DNA from: Dethiosulfovibrio russensis
GTDB lineage: Bacteria > Synergistota > Synergistia > Synergistales > Dethiosulfovibrionaceae
Length of the DNA stretch: 64,000 nt
Direction: 5' to 3'
Assembly: GCF_021568855.1 (NCBI RefSeq)
Contig: NZ_JAKGUG010000009.1
Location: 37,326 to 101,325, forward strand
The position numbers and the translations under genes were made by a program. The notes under the pieces are model-generated. The model was not told where the DNA came from, ran no database searches, and worked only from the letters and a program-made list of their open reading frames with translations. Positions 17,487-25,895 of this stretch are shown here, in pieces. Position 1 is the first letter of the stretch. Each line of letters opens with the position of its first letter.

Positions 17487-18621
17487 ACAGATCCTCCAGA
17501 TCCTCTCTCTCTAGCCTGACCGGGTTGGTCACCATACAGGGGTCGTCGAAGGCATTCGAGGCCAACAGGGGAATCTGATCCTCCGTCACGCCTCTGGCCC
17601 TTAGACCGCCGGATATCCCGGAGGACTCCCTAAGATCGTTAATGGCCTTTACCAATCTAACCCGAACCTCGTCGTCGGAGAGGCCGTCCACCGGAATCGA
17701 TATCCTCCGGGCCAACTCTCTATACCTGGAGGGAGCGCCGTGGAAATTACGGTCCACCACGGTGGACAGCAACAAGGCGTTGCACTCCCCGTGGGGAAGG
17801 TCCAGATAACCGCCCAATGCGTGAGCCATGGCGTGAACCGCTCCCAAGCTGGCGTTGGAGAAGGCCAGACCTGCCTCCAGACTGGCCATCATTATCTCCC
17901 GTCGGTCCGAGTCGTCCTCCAGTGCCTTGAACAGACTCTGCGATATTAGTTCGACGGCGGAAAGAGCGTAGAGATCGGATATAGCCGAACTGCCGGTCGA
18001 CACATAAGCCTCGAAAGCATGAGTCAACGCGTCCAAAGCGGTGCAGGCAGTGAGATAACGGTCCATGGTTGAAAGAGTGTGATAGTCCACCAGAGCCATG
18101 TCGGGAATGATGGCCTTGCTTATTATCGCTACCTTTACCCCTCTGTTCTCGTCGTTTACTATGGCGAACTGAGAGACATCGGCGGAACTGCCTCCGGTGG
18201 TGGGGATACAGATCAGAGGAGGCATGGGCACGGCCACCTTGTCTATTCCCTTAAAATCGAGGATATGCCCGCCGTTGGACACCACTATCCCGATACCCTT
18301 TGCGCTGTCCATGGGACTTCCACCGCCGACCGCTACCAGGCCGTCGCACTCCCCTTCGATGTACGAGTCAACGCCTTTCATGATCTGGGCCGATCTCGGA
18401 TTGGAGGTTATGCCGGAGAAAATCCGCCACTCGACTCCCTCCCTATCTAGAGATTCCCAGGCCCTTCGAACCCAATCGGTGGACAGTACCCCCGGATCGG
18501 TCACCAACAGGACCCTGTTCAAACCGAGGTTGGCGGCACAGGATCCGACCAAATCCACCGCTCCCGGGCCGAAGACCACCTCTGGCATAACGAACCTTCT
18601 GAGCTCGTCGTAACGTTCCAT
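17470..18621 (-). CDS. Iron-containing alcohol dehydrogenase
   Basis: 383 residues, the full length of the group III (Fe-ADH) family. It begins RRFVMPEVVFGPGAVDLVG, has the nucleotide-binding GGGSPMDSAKGIGI, and the metal ligands in DALTHAFEAYVS and HAMAHALGGYLDLPHGECNA. It would reduce an aldehyde or oxidise an alcohol with NAD(P)H; substrate unknown. It is the first gene of an operon in which every junction overlaps: ADH, PAS kinase, receiver, receiver-GGDEF-EAL. That is an unusual place for a metabolic enzyme. Confidence 0.92.
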   Translation of the reverse strand: MERYDELRRFVMPEVVFGPGAVDLVGSCAANLGLNRVLLVTDPGVLSTDWVRRAWESLDREGVEWRIFSGITSNPRSAQIMKGVDSYIEGECDGLVAVGGGSPMDSAKGIGIVVSNGGHILDFKGIDKVAVPMPPLICIPTTGGSSADVSQFAIVNDENRGVKVAIISKAIIPDMALVDYHTLSTMDRYLTACTALDALTHAFEAYVSTGSSAISDLYALSAVELISQSLFKALEDDSDRREIMMASLEAGLAFSNASLGAVHAMAHALGGYLDLPHGECNALLLSTVVDRNFHGAPSRYRELARRISIPVDGLSDDEVRVRLVKAINDLRESSGISGGLRARGVTEDQIPLLASNAFDDPCMVTNPVRLEREDLEDLYVRAL

Positions 18622-18680
18622 ACACTCCCCCCTTTCCGGAAAACCCTTTGTTCTACTGTACCTTATTTTCCATCTATTTG

Positions 18681-18721
18681 AAAAGGGGCGACGGGCGGAT
18701 AATCCACCCGTCGCCCCTTTT
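18681..18721 (-). terminator. Rho-independent terminator of the DUF5320 gene
   Basis: 19-bp stem AAAAGGGGCGACGGG.../...CCCGTCGCCCCTTTT with a single G-U pair on the minus strand and a C-A mismatch on the plus strand, showing that the minus-strand RNA is the functional one. It begins 21 bp after the DUF5320 stop. Confidence 0.88.
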
Positions 18722-18741
18722 GCGACACAGATCTATTCAGG

Positions 18742-18996
18742 TTAATCTTCGCTTTTTTCCCCGATCAGCCTGTCTATCTTCTCCTCCAAAAGAGCGATCC
18801 TGCGAGACATCTCGCTCTCCTGGGTCCCGACGACTCCGGGATCGATAAAACCGAAACAACGCCCGAAGCCCCTCCCAAAACCGCGGCCTCGGCCAAAACC
18901 TGCACCCCGACCTGCGACTCCGGAGACACAGCCTCCCAGACCCCTTCCGGTTCCGGGACCTCCTCCGAGAGGACCAGTGGCATCTCTACCAGGCAT
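18742..18996 (-). CDS. DUF5320-like Gly/Arg-rich small protein
   Basis: 84 residues. The first 50 are a low-complexity stretch of Gly, Arg and Phe (GRGAGFGRGRGFGRGFGR and similar) with two Cys; the last 30 form an amphipathic helix (SEMSRRIALLEEKIDRLIGE), a likely coiled coil. This layout is that of DUF5320 proteins, often found in anaerobes near NifX/NifB-like (iron-molybdenum cofactor type) proteins; no such gene is next to it here. ATG has AGGAGG 7 bp upstream. It has its own consensus promoter with a Fur-like box at the start site and its own terminator, so it is a separate, probably iron-regulated unit. Function unknown. Confidence 0.8.
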   Translation of the reverse strand: MPGRDATGPLGGGPGTGRGLGGCVSGVAGRGAGFGRGRGFGRGFGRCFGFIDPGVVGTQESEMSRRIALLEEKIDRLIGEKSED

Positions 18997-19009
18997 ATCG
19001 ACACCTCCT

Positions 19010-19028
19010 AAAAATGATTTTCATTATC
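19010..19028. promoter_or_regulatory. Fur-like box
   Basis: Read on the minus strand the 19-mer is GATAATGAAAATCATTTTT. It matches the classic Fur consensus GATAATGATAATCATTATC at 16 of 19 positions. It directly abuts the -10 of the DUF5320 promoter and covers the expected transcription start, the right place for repression. Confidence 0.72.
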
Positions 19029-19057
19029 ATCTTAGTGCTCTAGCCCCTCCCTGTCAA
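19029..19057 (-). promoter_or_regulatory. Promoter of the DUF5320 gene
   Basis: On the minus strand TTGACA, 17-bp spacer, TAAGAT. The -35 lies just after the stop of the upstream antiporter gene. Confidence 0.68.
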
Positions 19058-19071
19058 GCCCCACAGATAGA

Positions 19072-20466
19072 CTAAGAGGACAAAAACCAAAGGATCGACA
19101 GACCGGAGAGAATAGCGACGGCCAGATAAGCTCTCAACCTTCCGCAATGGAGCTCTCTCATAAGAGAAAGAGGCTCTAAACACAGACAGCCTAAACGGGG
19201 AAGAAAGTCCTCTACGTCGGGAAAATGTCCGTCTCCAGGGGAAAACACCCTGGGGAAAGAGGCGAAGATGACAGAACCTACGACTATCGGATAGGACGCC
19301 GACAGGGCCTTTCCCAACTTCCATAACGAAGGACCATCTGCCGGAAAAAACGGGAGCCAACGATGGAAGAAGCCTACTCCCAAAGTGGCGACCGCCATCA
19401 CAACCATGACCTTGAATTTTCTCGAACTCGGTTTCCCCACCAAAAGAGCCCGAGACACCCCGGGACGGGCGGTACGAAGGTAACCGTATATGCCGAACTT
19501 ACAGAAAGACAGGACGGTGCCGACTCCGGCTATCTGGAGAGACCACATTACCGCTGGATAGTCGCCCAAGGAAAGCTTTATCAGGAATTTAGACACATAT
19601 CCGCTGGTCCCGGGAAATCCGGCTATGGAAGTAGCCCCCACCAGGAACAGAGCGAATAGAAGCGGAACCTCCCTCGCAACCGTCCCGAGGTAACGGAGAT
19701 CTCTGGTCCCGTAGGAGTCCTCCAGTCCTCCGGCAGTGAGAAAGAGCAACCCCTTGAAAAGGCAATGGGACACCAGATGGGCCATGGCGGCCGCTCGCCC
19801 CAGAGCCGTCCCGCTGCCGATGGCGGCCACTATAAAACCCAACTGACTCATGGTGTGATAGGCCAAAAGCCTCTTCCCGTCGTGCTGCATGAGGGCCTGA
19901 AAGACCCCATAGAGGGCCATGACGGCACCGATGCATAAAAGAGAAACCGAGGGCCCATCTGCAGCTCGGAGAAGTCCGTAGATCCCCATCTTGACCGCGT
20001 AGCCGGAAAGGACGGCGCTGACCTCGGCGGAGGCCCTACCGTGGGCGATCGGAAGCCAAAAATGAAGTATCGGGAGGGCGGCCTTGAAACCGAGCGCCAA
20101 CACGAACAGAGGAAACTGGCCGCTGGGGACCGGTCCCATCGGAAGTATCGGCCCTCCTGCCGAACCTATTGCCACAGCCAGCAACAACAGAGCCCCGCCA
20201 ATAAGCTGTGAATATAGATATATCCAGGCGGCCGGTCTGTCCTTCTTCCCGATCATGGCGGCCAGGGCAAATGACGAAAGCTCCATGAAAAAGACAAAGA
20301 CCAACCAATCGGAGGCTATCGCTGAGAGGCAGGCAAAGAGACAGAAACACCAAGGAGCCCACCTCTGAGCTGGGGTCTTCCAGTTACCGTAGGCATAGGA
20401 ACAGCCGGTCATGAACAAAGCCAGGACTATCATTACGGACGAAAGGGGATCGACACTAAACGACAT
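19072..20466 (-). CDS. MnhD-type antiporter/NuoM-like membrane subunit (third copy)
   Basis: 464 residues from the ATG at 20466 (GGGGAG 9 bp upstream; a GTG two codons earlier is too close). About 12-14 membrane helices of the proton-conducting transporter family. Channel residues are kept: Glu in FFMELSSFALAAMIG and Lys in LGFKAALPILHFWLP, plus a second Lys in LSGYAVKMGIYG. It ends with a soluble-looking basic stretch and a last helix. Clearly a paralogue of the gene immediately upstream; both are shorter and more diverged than the first MnhD-like subunit. Last gene of the nine-gene Mrp/Mbh-like operon; expected to move H+ or Na+. Confidence 0.87.
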   Translation of the reverse strand: MSFSVDPLSSVMIVLALFMTGCSYAYGNWKTPAQRWAPWCFCLFACLSAIASDWLVFVFFMELSSFALAAMIGKKDRPAAWIYLYSQLIGGALLLLAVAIGSAGGPILPMGPVPSGQFPLFVLALGFKAALPILHFWLPIAHGRASAEVSAVLSGYAVKMGIYGLLRAADGPSVSLLCIGAVMALYGVFQALMQHDGKRLLAYHTMSQLGFIVAAIGSGTALGRAAAMAHLVSHCLFKGLLFLTAGGLEDSYGTRDLRYLGTVAREVPLLFALFLVGATSIAGFPGTSGYVSKFLIKLSLGDYPAVMWSLQIAGVGTVLSFCKFGIYGYLRTARPGVSRALLVGKPSSRKFKVMVVMAVATLGVGFFHRWLPFFPADGPSLWKLGKALSASYPIVVGSVIFASFPRVFSPGDGHFPDVEDFLPRLGCLCLEPLSLMRELHCGRLRAYLAVAILSGLSILWFLSS

Positions 20467-20485
20467 ATACACCAGCTCCCCGTCC

Positions 20486-21832
20486 TCAGATTCCCATAGC
20501 TACCATCAAAAAGACGGCCACGACCGCGAGGTAGAAAAGATACCTCGTCAGGTTGCCCGAATGGGCCTCTAAGATGCGATTAGCTATCGTCATAGAAAGA
20601 CTTCTCAAAAGAGGGAGAAGGTCGTCTACGTCCAGGGGGCTATATGCCGGGACGAAAGGCCAGGGGACAAGACAGAAGACCGCCACGGCGATCGCAAGGG
20701 ATTTTAACGGATAAAGGGAGAGCTCCGCCGATCCGAAGGGCGGGAACACACCTACTGCCAAGATGGCGACGCAGAACAGGGAGAGAGCGCCGACGACGCC
20801 TTTTTCCGGAGAAACGGACGGAGGTGTTGGAAAATCACTCTTGAAGGGGCGGAGAAAAGCATAATACCCCAGTTTACACAGAGACAGGACCGTTCCCAAT
20901 CCGGCGAGGAAAAGGCACGCCTCTACGAAAGGAGACCCTTCCACCCCAGCCTTGACCATGGATTTCCCCCATCCCCCGGCGGTCAAAGGAGCCCCCGCCA
21001 GGGAAAGGGCTCCTACCGCGAAAAACGGGAAAATCCAAGGTAGATCCTTCATGCCCCGCCCAAGCTCCGCCAGATCCCTGGTGCCGTATCTTTTCTCTAT
21101 CTCCCCTACAGATAGAAAGAGAAGTCCCTTGCTCAGGGCATGACCTAAGACGAGAGCCGCGCAGCCGCATCTTCCCAGATCGGTTCCGGCCGCCAGAGAC
21201 GACACCATAAACCCCAGTTGTCCCATGGTGCTGTATGCCAACAGCCTCTTGGCATCCCTCTGCATTACTCCCTGAAGGGCTCCGTAAAGGGCCATAAAGA
21301 CCCCGGCGAAAAGCAACCAGTGGGACGGCCCCAGAGACATGCGAACCATGCCGTATATTCCCATCTTGACGGCATAACCTGACAGCAGGACGCTAGCCTC
21401 GACAGGAGCCTTGCTGTGGGTTCTCGGAAGCCAGAAATGAAGCAGGGGCAAAGCCGCCTTGATTCCCAGGGCCACATAGAACAGAGGCACCAGAGAAGAC
21501 GGAACCGGGCCTATCGACAGTAACCCACCGTCTGAAGGGTTTCCCATGGCGGAAGCCATGAGAAGCAAGCCCCCTCCGAGAAGCTGAGAGTACAGATAGA
21601 AACGAGCGGTAGGACGGTCTTTTTTCCCCACCATAAAGGCCAAGACTATAGAGGACAGCTCTACCCACACGGTAAAGGAAAACCACGAGGAGGCCAAAGC
21701 GGCTAGACAGGCGAAAAAACAGAACAGATACAGCATAGGAGATCTCCGCCTGACGTACAGGTCTATGCAGAGGGTCATGAAAACCGCGAGAGCGATCATA
21801 AGACACGAAAGCCTGTCGGGAAAGGGGATCAC
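20486..21832 (-). CDS. MnhD-type antiporter/NuoM-like membrane subunit (second copy)
   Basis: 448 residues from a GTG at 21832 that overlaps the TGA of the upstream gene (GTGA). The open frame extends 100 codons further upstream, but that part is an out-of-frame shadow of the preceding gene, and the GTG start aligns with the N-terminus of the next paralogue. Multi-spanning; keeps Glu in VWVELSSIVLAFMVG and Lys in LGIKAALPLLHFWLP, the pair central to ion translocation. Paralogue of the downstream gene. Translation is probably coupled, as no good Shine-Dalgarno is present. Confidence 0.87.
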   Translation of the reverse strand: MIPFPDRLSCLMIALAVFMTLCIDLYVRRRSPMLYLFCFFACLAALASSWFSFTVWVELSSIVLAFMVGKKDRPTARFYLYSQLLGGGLLLMASAMGNPSDGGLLSIGPVPSSLVPLFYVALGIKAALPLLHFWLPRTHSKAPVEASVLLSGYAVKMGIYGMVRMSLGPSHWLLFAGVFMALYGALQGVMQRDAKRLLAYSTMGQLGFMVSSLAAGTDLGRCGCAALVLGHALSKGLLFLSVGEIEKRYGTRDLAELGRGMKDLPWIFPFFAVGALSLAGAPLTAGGWGKSMVKAGVEGSPFVEACLFLAGLGTVLSLCKLGYYAFLRPFKSDFPTPPSVSPEKGVVGALSLFCVAILAVGVFPPFGSAELSLYPLKSLAIAVAVFCLVPWPFVPAYSPLDVDDLLPLLRSLSMTIANRILEAHSGNLTRYLFYLAVVAVFLMVAMGI

Positions 21833-23292
21833 GGCGACACCACATTTCGATAGAGGTCGCCGCTCATTCCGTAAATCCCTATATCGCCGAGAAAATCCCT
21901 GAACCAGGGGATAAGAGGGATTACGGCCAGGGCAAGGCAGAGGATCGACAGGAACAATACCGCTCTGAAGGTGACGGGATGAGGCCTTCTGTGGACGGGG
22001 GCCTCGTCGGAAAAGGAGAAAAAGGCCCTGGCTATCCTGAGATAATAGGCGGCTGAGACGACCGTGCCTCCTACCAAAGCCACGGAAGGAACTACGTATC
22101 CGGCCCCCGAGATCGCCCTCAGCAGGTACCACTTGCTGAAAAAGCCGCTGAAAGGAGGAATTCCCGCCAGGGAAGCTGCGAGAAAACAGAAGAGCAGCAC
22201 GAACAGAGGCCTATGGAAGAAAAGCCCTCTCATCTCGGTTATTTTTCTGGTTCCTCTATCCTCCACTAAAACTCCAGCCACCAGGAAAAGCCCCATCTTC
22301 GAGGCCATATGGACGAAGCTGTGAAGGATCGCAGCACTCATCCCCAGTGCCGAACCACACCCGATGCCTACCAATATGGTACCTACCTGGGCGACGGTAG
22401 AATAGGCCAATAGACGTTTGACGTCCTCCTGTTGGAAGGCCATCAGATGCCCCAAAATAACCGACAGAGTTCCGAACGCCATCATGACAGGCATAATACC
22501 TATGCCGGCATCCATAAACAGCAGATAGGACAGCCGGATCATCCCGTAGAGAGACACCTTCACCAGCACCCCGGAGAGAAGCGCGCTCACCGAGGTCTGA
22601 GCGGACGAATGGGCATCGGGAAGCCAGAAATGGGTCGGCACAGTTCCACTCTTCACGAACAGCCCCGTAAAGATACATCCCGCTATGACGGTCAAGGTAG
22701 CCGACGGCACAGAAGGAAGTAGCAAGGATAGGGCCGCCATATTCAGTTGCCCCGTAGCCATGAACGAGTAGGCTATGCCCAAAAGCAAAAAAAGAGCTCC
22801 CACCGTTCCGAGAATAAGATATTTCAGACTGGCCTCCACCGCTCGCCAGAATCTGGGAGGGTAGGAGACCATAAGGTAGGCGGCGACGGAGAATATCTCG
22901 AAGAAGACGAAGAGATTGAAGAGATCCCCTGTCAGCAGGATGCCATTTACCGACGCCCAGGAGAGGAAGAAGATCACGTAGAAACGCCAGGGGGAGAGAC
23001 CAAAATGCTCGGTAGAGACCGCCAGAGAGAGAGGGAAACCGATGGCGCCCAAGGTCAGAAAAGCCCCGGAGATCCGATCCACCACCAGGGATATCCCGAG
23101 CTCTGGCCCCCATCCTCCCAACGTGATGGACAGCCCGCTCCAGCCCGACATGGCCACGAACAAAGACACCAGGGATGAAACCGCCCCTATGGAGACGGTA
23201 AAGGCCGGAACCGCCTTTTTCCTGAAGATGGAAAGCAAAGGGAGCAGAAAACCGGCACAAAGAGGCGCCAGAATGGCCCATACCGGGCTCAT
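21829..23292 (-). CDS. MnhD/MrpD-like cation antiporter subunit (first copy)
   Basis: 487 residues, the usual MrpD/MnhD length, with about 14 membrane helices. Glu in FVFFEIFSVAAYLMVSYP and Lys in VKSGTVPTHFWLPDAHS mark the conserved ion channel; AQTSVSALLSGVLVKVSLYGMIR is the typical discontinuous-helix region. It would carry Na+ or K+ against H+ as part of a multisubunit Mrp-type antiporter. The start overlaps the MnhC stop by 4 bp (ATGA). Confidence 0.92.
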   Translation of the reverse strand: MSPVWAILAPLCAGFLLPLLSIFRKKAVPAFTVSIGAVSSLVSLFVAMSGWSGLSITLGGWGPELGISLVVDRISGAFLTLGAIGFPLSLAVSTEHFGLSPWRFYVIFFLSWASVNGILLTGDLFNLFVFFEIFSVAAYLMVSYPPRFWRAVEASLKYLILGTVGALFLLLGIAYSFMATGQLNMAALSLLLPSVPSATLTVIAGCIFTGLFVKSGTVPTHFWLPDAHSSAQTSVSALLSGVLVKVSLYGMIRLSYLLFMDAGIGIMPVMMAFGTLSVILGHLMAFQQEDVKRLLAYSTVAQVGTILVGIGCGSALGMSAAILHSFVHMASKMGLFLVAGVLVEDRGTRKITEMRGLFFHRPLFVLLFCFLAASLAGIPPFSGFFSKWYLLRAISGAGYVVPSVALVGGTVVSAAYYLRIARAFFSFSDEAPVHRRPHPVTFRAVLFLSILCLALAVIPLIPWFRDFLGDIGIYGMSGDLYRNVVSP

Positions 23293-23633
23293 CCTCTCAA
23301 TCCCCTTATCTTGTCTATGTCCACGGTCCCGTAGTGCCTGTGGATCTTTATGATAAAGGCCAGGGCCAAGGCGACGTCGCTAGCCCCTATAACGATGGCG
23401 GTCAAGGTGAAGGAATGAGGAAGAGGATTGACAGAACCTCCGGGCCCCAGAGGCAGAAGAGGAGCGCCCCCGCCGGGGACGAACCCCGAGGTCACCATAA
23501 ACAGCAAAACGCCCCCCTCCATCAGAGAGAGACCAACCACCGTCTTGAAAAGGTTTTTCTTGGTGACGATAGTGTAGACCCCGATACAGAATACGGCTAT
23601 AGCCGATCCATATCCCAAAAACATCATTTCCAT
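23289..23633 (-). CDS. mnhC: MnhC/MrpC subunit (NuoK-like)
   Basis: 114 residues when started at the ATG at 23633, which follows GGAGGTG and begins MEMMFLGYGSAIAVFC; an upstream extension in the same frame is a shadow of the preceding gene. Three membrane helices, NuoK-like, with FKTVVGLSLMEGGVLLFMV and the conserved PHSFTLTAIVIGASDVALALA near the end. A core subunit of the Mrp-type antiporter, cytoplasmic membrane. Confidence 0.93.
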   Translation of the reverse strand: MEMMFLGYGSAIAVFCIGVYTIVTKKNLFKTVVGLSLMEGGVLLFMVTSGFVPGGGAPLLPLGPGGSVNPLPHSFTLTAIVIGASDVALALAFIIKIHRHYGTVDIDKIRGLRG

Positions 23634-23637
23634 CCCA

Positions 23638-24372
23638 TCACACCTCCGGAGGAGGCCCCTCCACCGGGTCCTCCAGTATCTTGACCATGCTGTAGAAAAG
23701 GGTGGAAAGCCCGGCACCTACCTTCATGGCTATGGCGAAGTTCAAAAGAGGAATAGATCCGGCGCTCATAAGGCTTCCAAGAGAACCGGCGGGGAAACCG
23801 GCTCCGATATTGGAGAGGAAGCCGGATCCCTGGGCCAGACCGAACAACCCGACCAGGGTAAAGACAAGGGCCCCCGACGACTCCAGGGTTTCCTTGGTCT
23901 TAGGGCTTATCCTGGAAGCCTCGAAGGAGGATCCGTAGACTATGCAGAACAGTATAGTGACCGTGGCGAAGACGGCACCGCCCTGAAATCCGCCCCCCGG
24001 GGTGAGATGGCCCATGATGACTATGGAAAAGGCGTAAAGCATCAGGAACGGGACGACCAGTCCCAAACCCCTCCTGACGATGAAGGACAGCCCCCAGCCG
24101 GAACGGCGAAAACGACTTCGGGAAAACATCAAAGCGACTCCGCACACCGTGGTGTATATCACCGTGGCCTCTCCCAAGGTGTCGAATCCCCTGTAATCGA
24201 AGAGAATGGCGGAAACGATGTTCGACGCCCCGGTTTCACTCGCAGTGTTCGCCACGTAATGAGCGGCGGGGCCGTCCAACTCGCAACAGGAGAAAAAGAG
24301 CCCCCTCCAAAGCCACCATCCCAGGCAAATACACAGAGCTGCGGCGGGCAGTCGTGACCGAAGGAATCTCAT
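23638..24372 (-). CDS. MnhB subunit with N-terminal MbhE-like domain
   Basis: 244 residues, longer than plain MnhB (about 140). The first 90 residues contain ASNIVSAILFDYRGFDTLGEATVI, which matches the C-terminal end of MrpA and the stand-alone MbhE subunit; the rest is MnhB, with LMLYAFSIVIMGHLTPGGGFQGGAV. So MbhE- and MbhF-type segments are joined in one protein. About seven membrane helices. Start overlaps the upstream stop by 4 bp. Confidence 0.88.
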   Translation of the reverse strand: MRFLRSRLPAAALCICLGWWLWRGLFFSCCELDGPAAHYVANTASETGASNIVSAILFDYRGFDTLGEATVIYTTVCGVALMFSRSRFRRSGWGLSFIVRRGLGLVVPFLMLYAFSIVIMGHLTPGGGFQGGAVFATVTILFCIVYGSSFEASRISPKTKETLESSGALVFTLVGLFGLAQGSGFLSNIGAGFPAGSLGSLMSAGSIPLLNFAIAMKVGAGLSTLFYSMVKILEDPVEGPPPEV

Positions 24373-24641
24373 TTCAGATCGTCCTTCCTATCGCTATCGA
24401 ACTCCCGCCTCTTTTCGGTCTGGCTGTAGGCGACCAAAAAAAGGGACGTCACGAGGCCGGAGTTTATTATCGCCTGGGTCAAGGCGACGTCGGGGGCCCT
24501 GAAAAGGGCGAACAATATGGCCAGCAAAACTCCGAAGACGGAAAGGGTTATTACCGAACTCAGTATATCCTCCGCCTCTGCCGCCACTATGGCGGTGAAG
24601 ACCAAAAACGCGCAGATAAAACCCACCAGATAGACTGTCAT
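24369..24641 (-). CDS. MbhD-like subunit (DUF4040)
   Basis: 90 residues, three membrane helices, resembling the part of MrpA that precedes its C-terminal domain (DUF4040/MbhD): FRAPDVALTQAIINSGLVTSLFLVAY is the conserved core. In Mrp of Bacillus this segment is fused to MrpA; here, as in Mbh-type complexes, it is separate. ATGA overlaps on both sides show tight coupling with MnhG and the MnhB protein. Confidence 0.88.
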   Translation of the reverse strand: MTVYLVGFICAFLVFTAIVAAEAEDILSSVITLSVFGVLLAILFALFRAPDVALTQAIINSGLVTSLFLVAYSQTEKRREFDSDRKDDLK

Positions 24642-24979
24642 GACCGATCCTCCATGGCCTCTCCGTACTCGTCCAACACCGTTCCGTGGGGTGCTATGCC
24701 GTGACGATAGCAGGCCCGAGATATGGCATGGGACGCCAGAGGGTTGGTCGCCAGAAAAAAGAGGGCTATCAGAACGGACTTGACCGCACCCTGCCAGGAA
24801 GGAGCCCTAACGGCCACCCCTATCAATATCAGCATGGCCCCTCCGGACAGAGCCTTAGTGCCGGCGTGAACCCTGGTGTATACGTCGGGAAAGCGGATCA
24901 AACCGACCACCGAGGCGAAGGCGAAAAACAGCCCCAGAGCCATTAGGAAGGATGACAAAAGGCGGATGAAGACGCTCAT
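24638..24979 (-). CDS. mnhG: MnhG/MrpG subunit
   Basis: 113 residues from the ATG at 24979, which overlaps the MnhF stop (ATGA); a longer open frame upstream is a shadow. Three helices with the conserved VVGLIRFPDVYTRVHAGTKA block of MnhG/PhaG. Small structural subunit of the Mrp antiporter. Confidence 0.93.
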   Translation of the reverse strand: MSVFIRLLSSFLMALGLFFAFASVVGLIRFPDVYTRVHAGTKALSGGAMLILIGVAVRAPSWQGAVKSVLIALFFLATNPLASHAISRACYRHGIAPHGTVLDEYGEAMEDRS

Positions 24980-25233
24980 AGATGTAGCTCCCCATGCTCG
25001 AAATACTTCGCCATAACCAGGACGTCCACGAAGGACAACACGGCGAAAGCCAGAGCCACGTCCAGAAAGACCATATCGTCGAAGAGTAGATAGAGGACCG
25101 CCAGAAAGGTGGTCAATATGGTGGAGACCGTATCGGCTGCGACTATTCGGTCCGGAACGGTAGGCCCCATGACTACCCGATAAAATCCCACTAAACCGGC
25201 GAAAAGCAGTCCCCAAAGGACGGTATAGATCAC
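24976..25233 (-). CDS. mnhF: MnhF/MrpF subunit
   Basis: 85 residues, three membrane helices. The signature GPTVPDRIVAADTVSTI is typical of MnhF/MrpF, and FLDVALAFAVLSFVDVLVMAKY completes the family pattern. Overlaps MnhE by 4 bp and MnhG by 4 bp. Confidence 0.93.
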   Translation of the reverse strand: MIYTVLWGLLFAGLVGFYRVVMGPTVPDRIVAADTVSTILTTFLAVLYLLFDDMVFLDVALAFAVLSFVDVLVMAKYFEHGELHL

Positions 25234-25745
25234 GAGAACAACCTCCCTATTCTGGCCTCGAGATCGGATATGTCGGACCTTACCGCCTCCGTCCCGAGCC
25301 CTCTGAGATCCAACACATGGACGAACAGATCGTGCTTAGACATATCGGCGTCCAACGTGAGGGTACCGGGAGTAAGGGTTATCAGATTGGCAAGAAAGAC
25401 CAGGGAAGACTTGTCCGGCACGTCGGAGTTCACCTTTATTATCCCGGAATGAAGGTCCACCTTAGGGGCAAGGGCTAGGAGGGATACTTCCCAGGTAGCT
25501 TTCAGAAGATCCCACAGAAAACATGGGACAAAGCAGAGAAAAGCCATAAGCCGAGCGAATCCGATACGGGGACTTCCGAGCCGACCACCTTCGTGATGAG
25601 GAGAAAAGGTCCGCCATACCAGACGAAACACCGCAGTGCTTACCGCGACACCCACCGCCATAAAGCCGAAATCCAGACGACCGGTCAACGATATCCAAAG
25701 GACCATCAGAGAACACCAAAGGGCCCCAGCCTTGAAGTACGACAC
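25230..25745 (-). CDS. mnhE: MnhE/MrpE subunit
   Basis: 171 residues from a GTG at 25745 with GGGGAGGTGG six bases upstream; the open frame extends 26 codons further, but that part has no ribosome site and no similarity to the family. Two N-terminal membrane helices, then VKVNSDVPDKSSLVFLANLITLTPGTLTL, the MnhE hallmark (residues about 95-130), and a soluble tail. First gene of the operon mnhE-F-G-mbhD-mnhB-C-D1-D2-D3. Confidence 0.92.
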   Translation of the reverse strand: MSYFKAGALWCSLMVLWISLTGRLDFGFMAVGVAVSTAVFRLVWRTFSPHHEGGRLGSPRIGFARLMAFLCFVPCFLWDLLKATWEVSLLALAPKVDLHSGIIKVNSDVPDKSSLVFLANLITLTPGTLTLDADMSKHDLFVHVLDLRGLGTEAVRSDISDLEARIGRLFS

Positions 25746-25895
25746 GGCAAACCACCTCCCCTTTCGGAATAAGTCTAACAAAGACCGAGCTCCATAAAAA
25801 GCCTCTCTGTACAAAACTCCCAAGTGAACCTCTAAAACTCACGTCCGAGTTCCATCGAAAAGATCGTTCCGGAGATTTGAGCTTTCAGATGTATC

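Noticed and set aside
21833..22132. N-terminal extension of the second MnhD-like frame
   Set aside because: This part overlaps the upstream MnhD gene in another frame, is Arg/Ser/Pro-rich and unlike the family; the GTG at 21832 aligns with the paralogue start.
22256..23281. 341-codon minus-strand frame inside the first MnhD gene
   Set aside because: Out-of-frame shadow; composition is not that of a membrane or soluble protein family.
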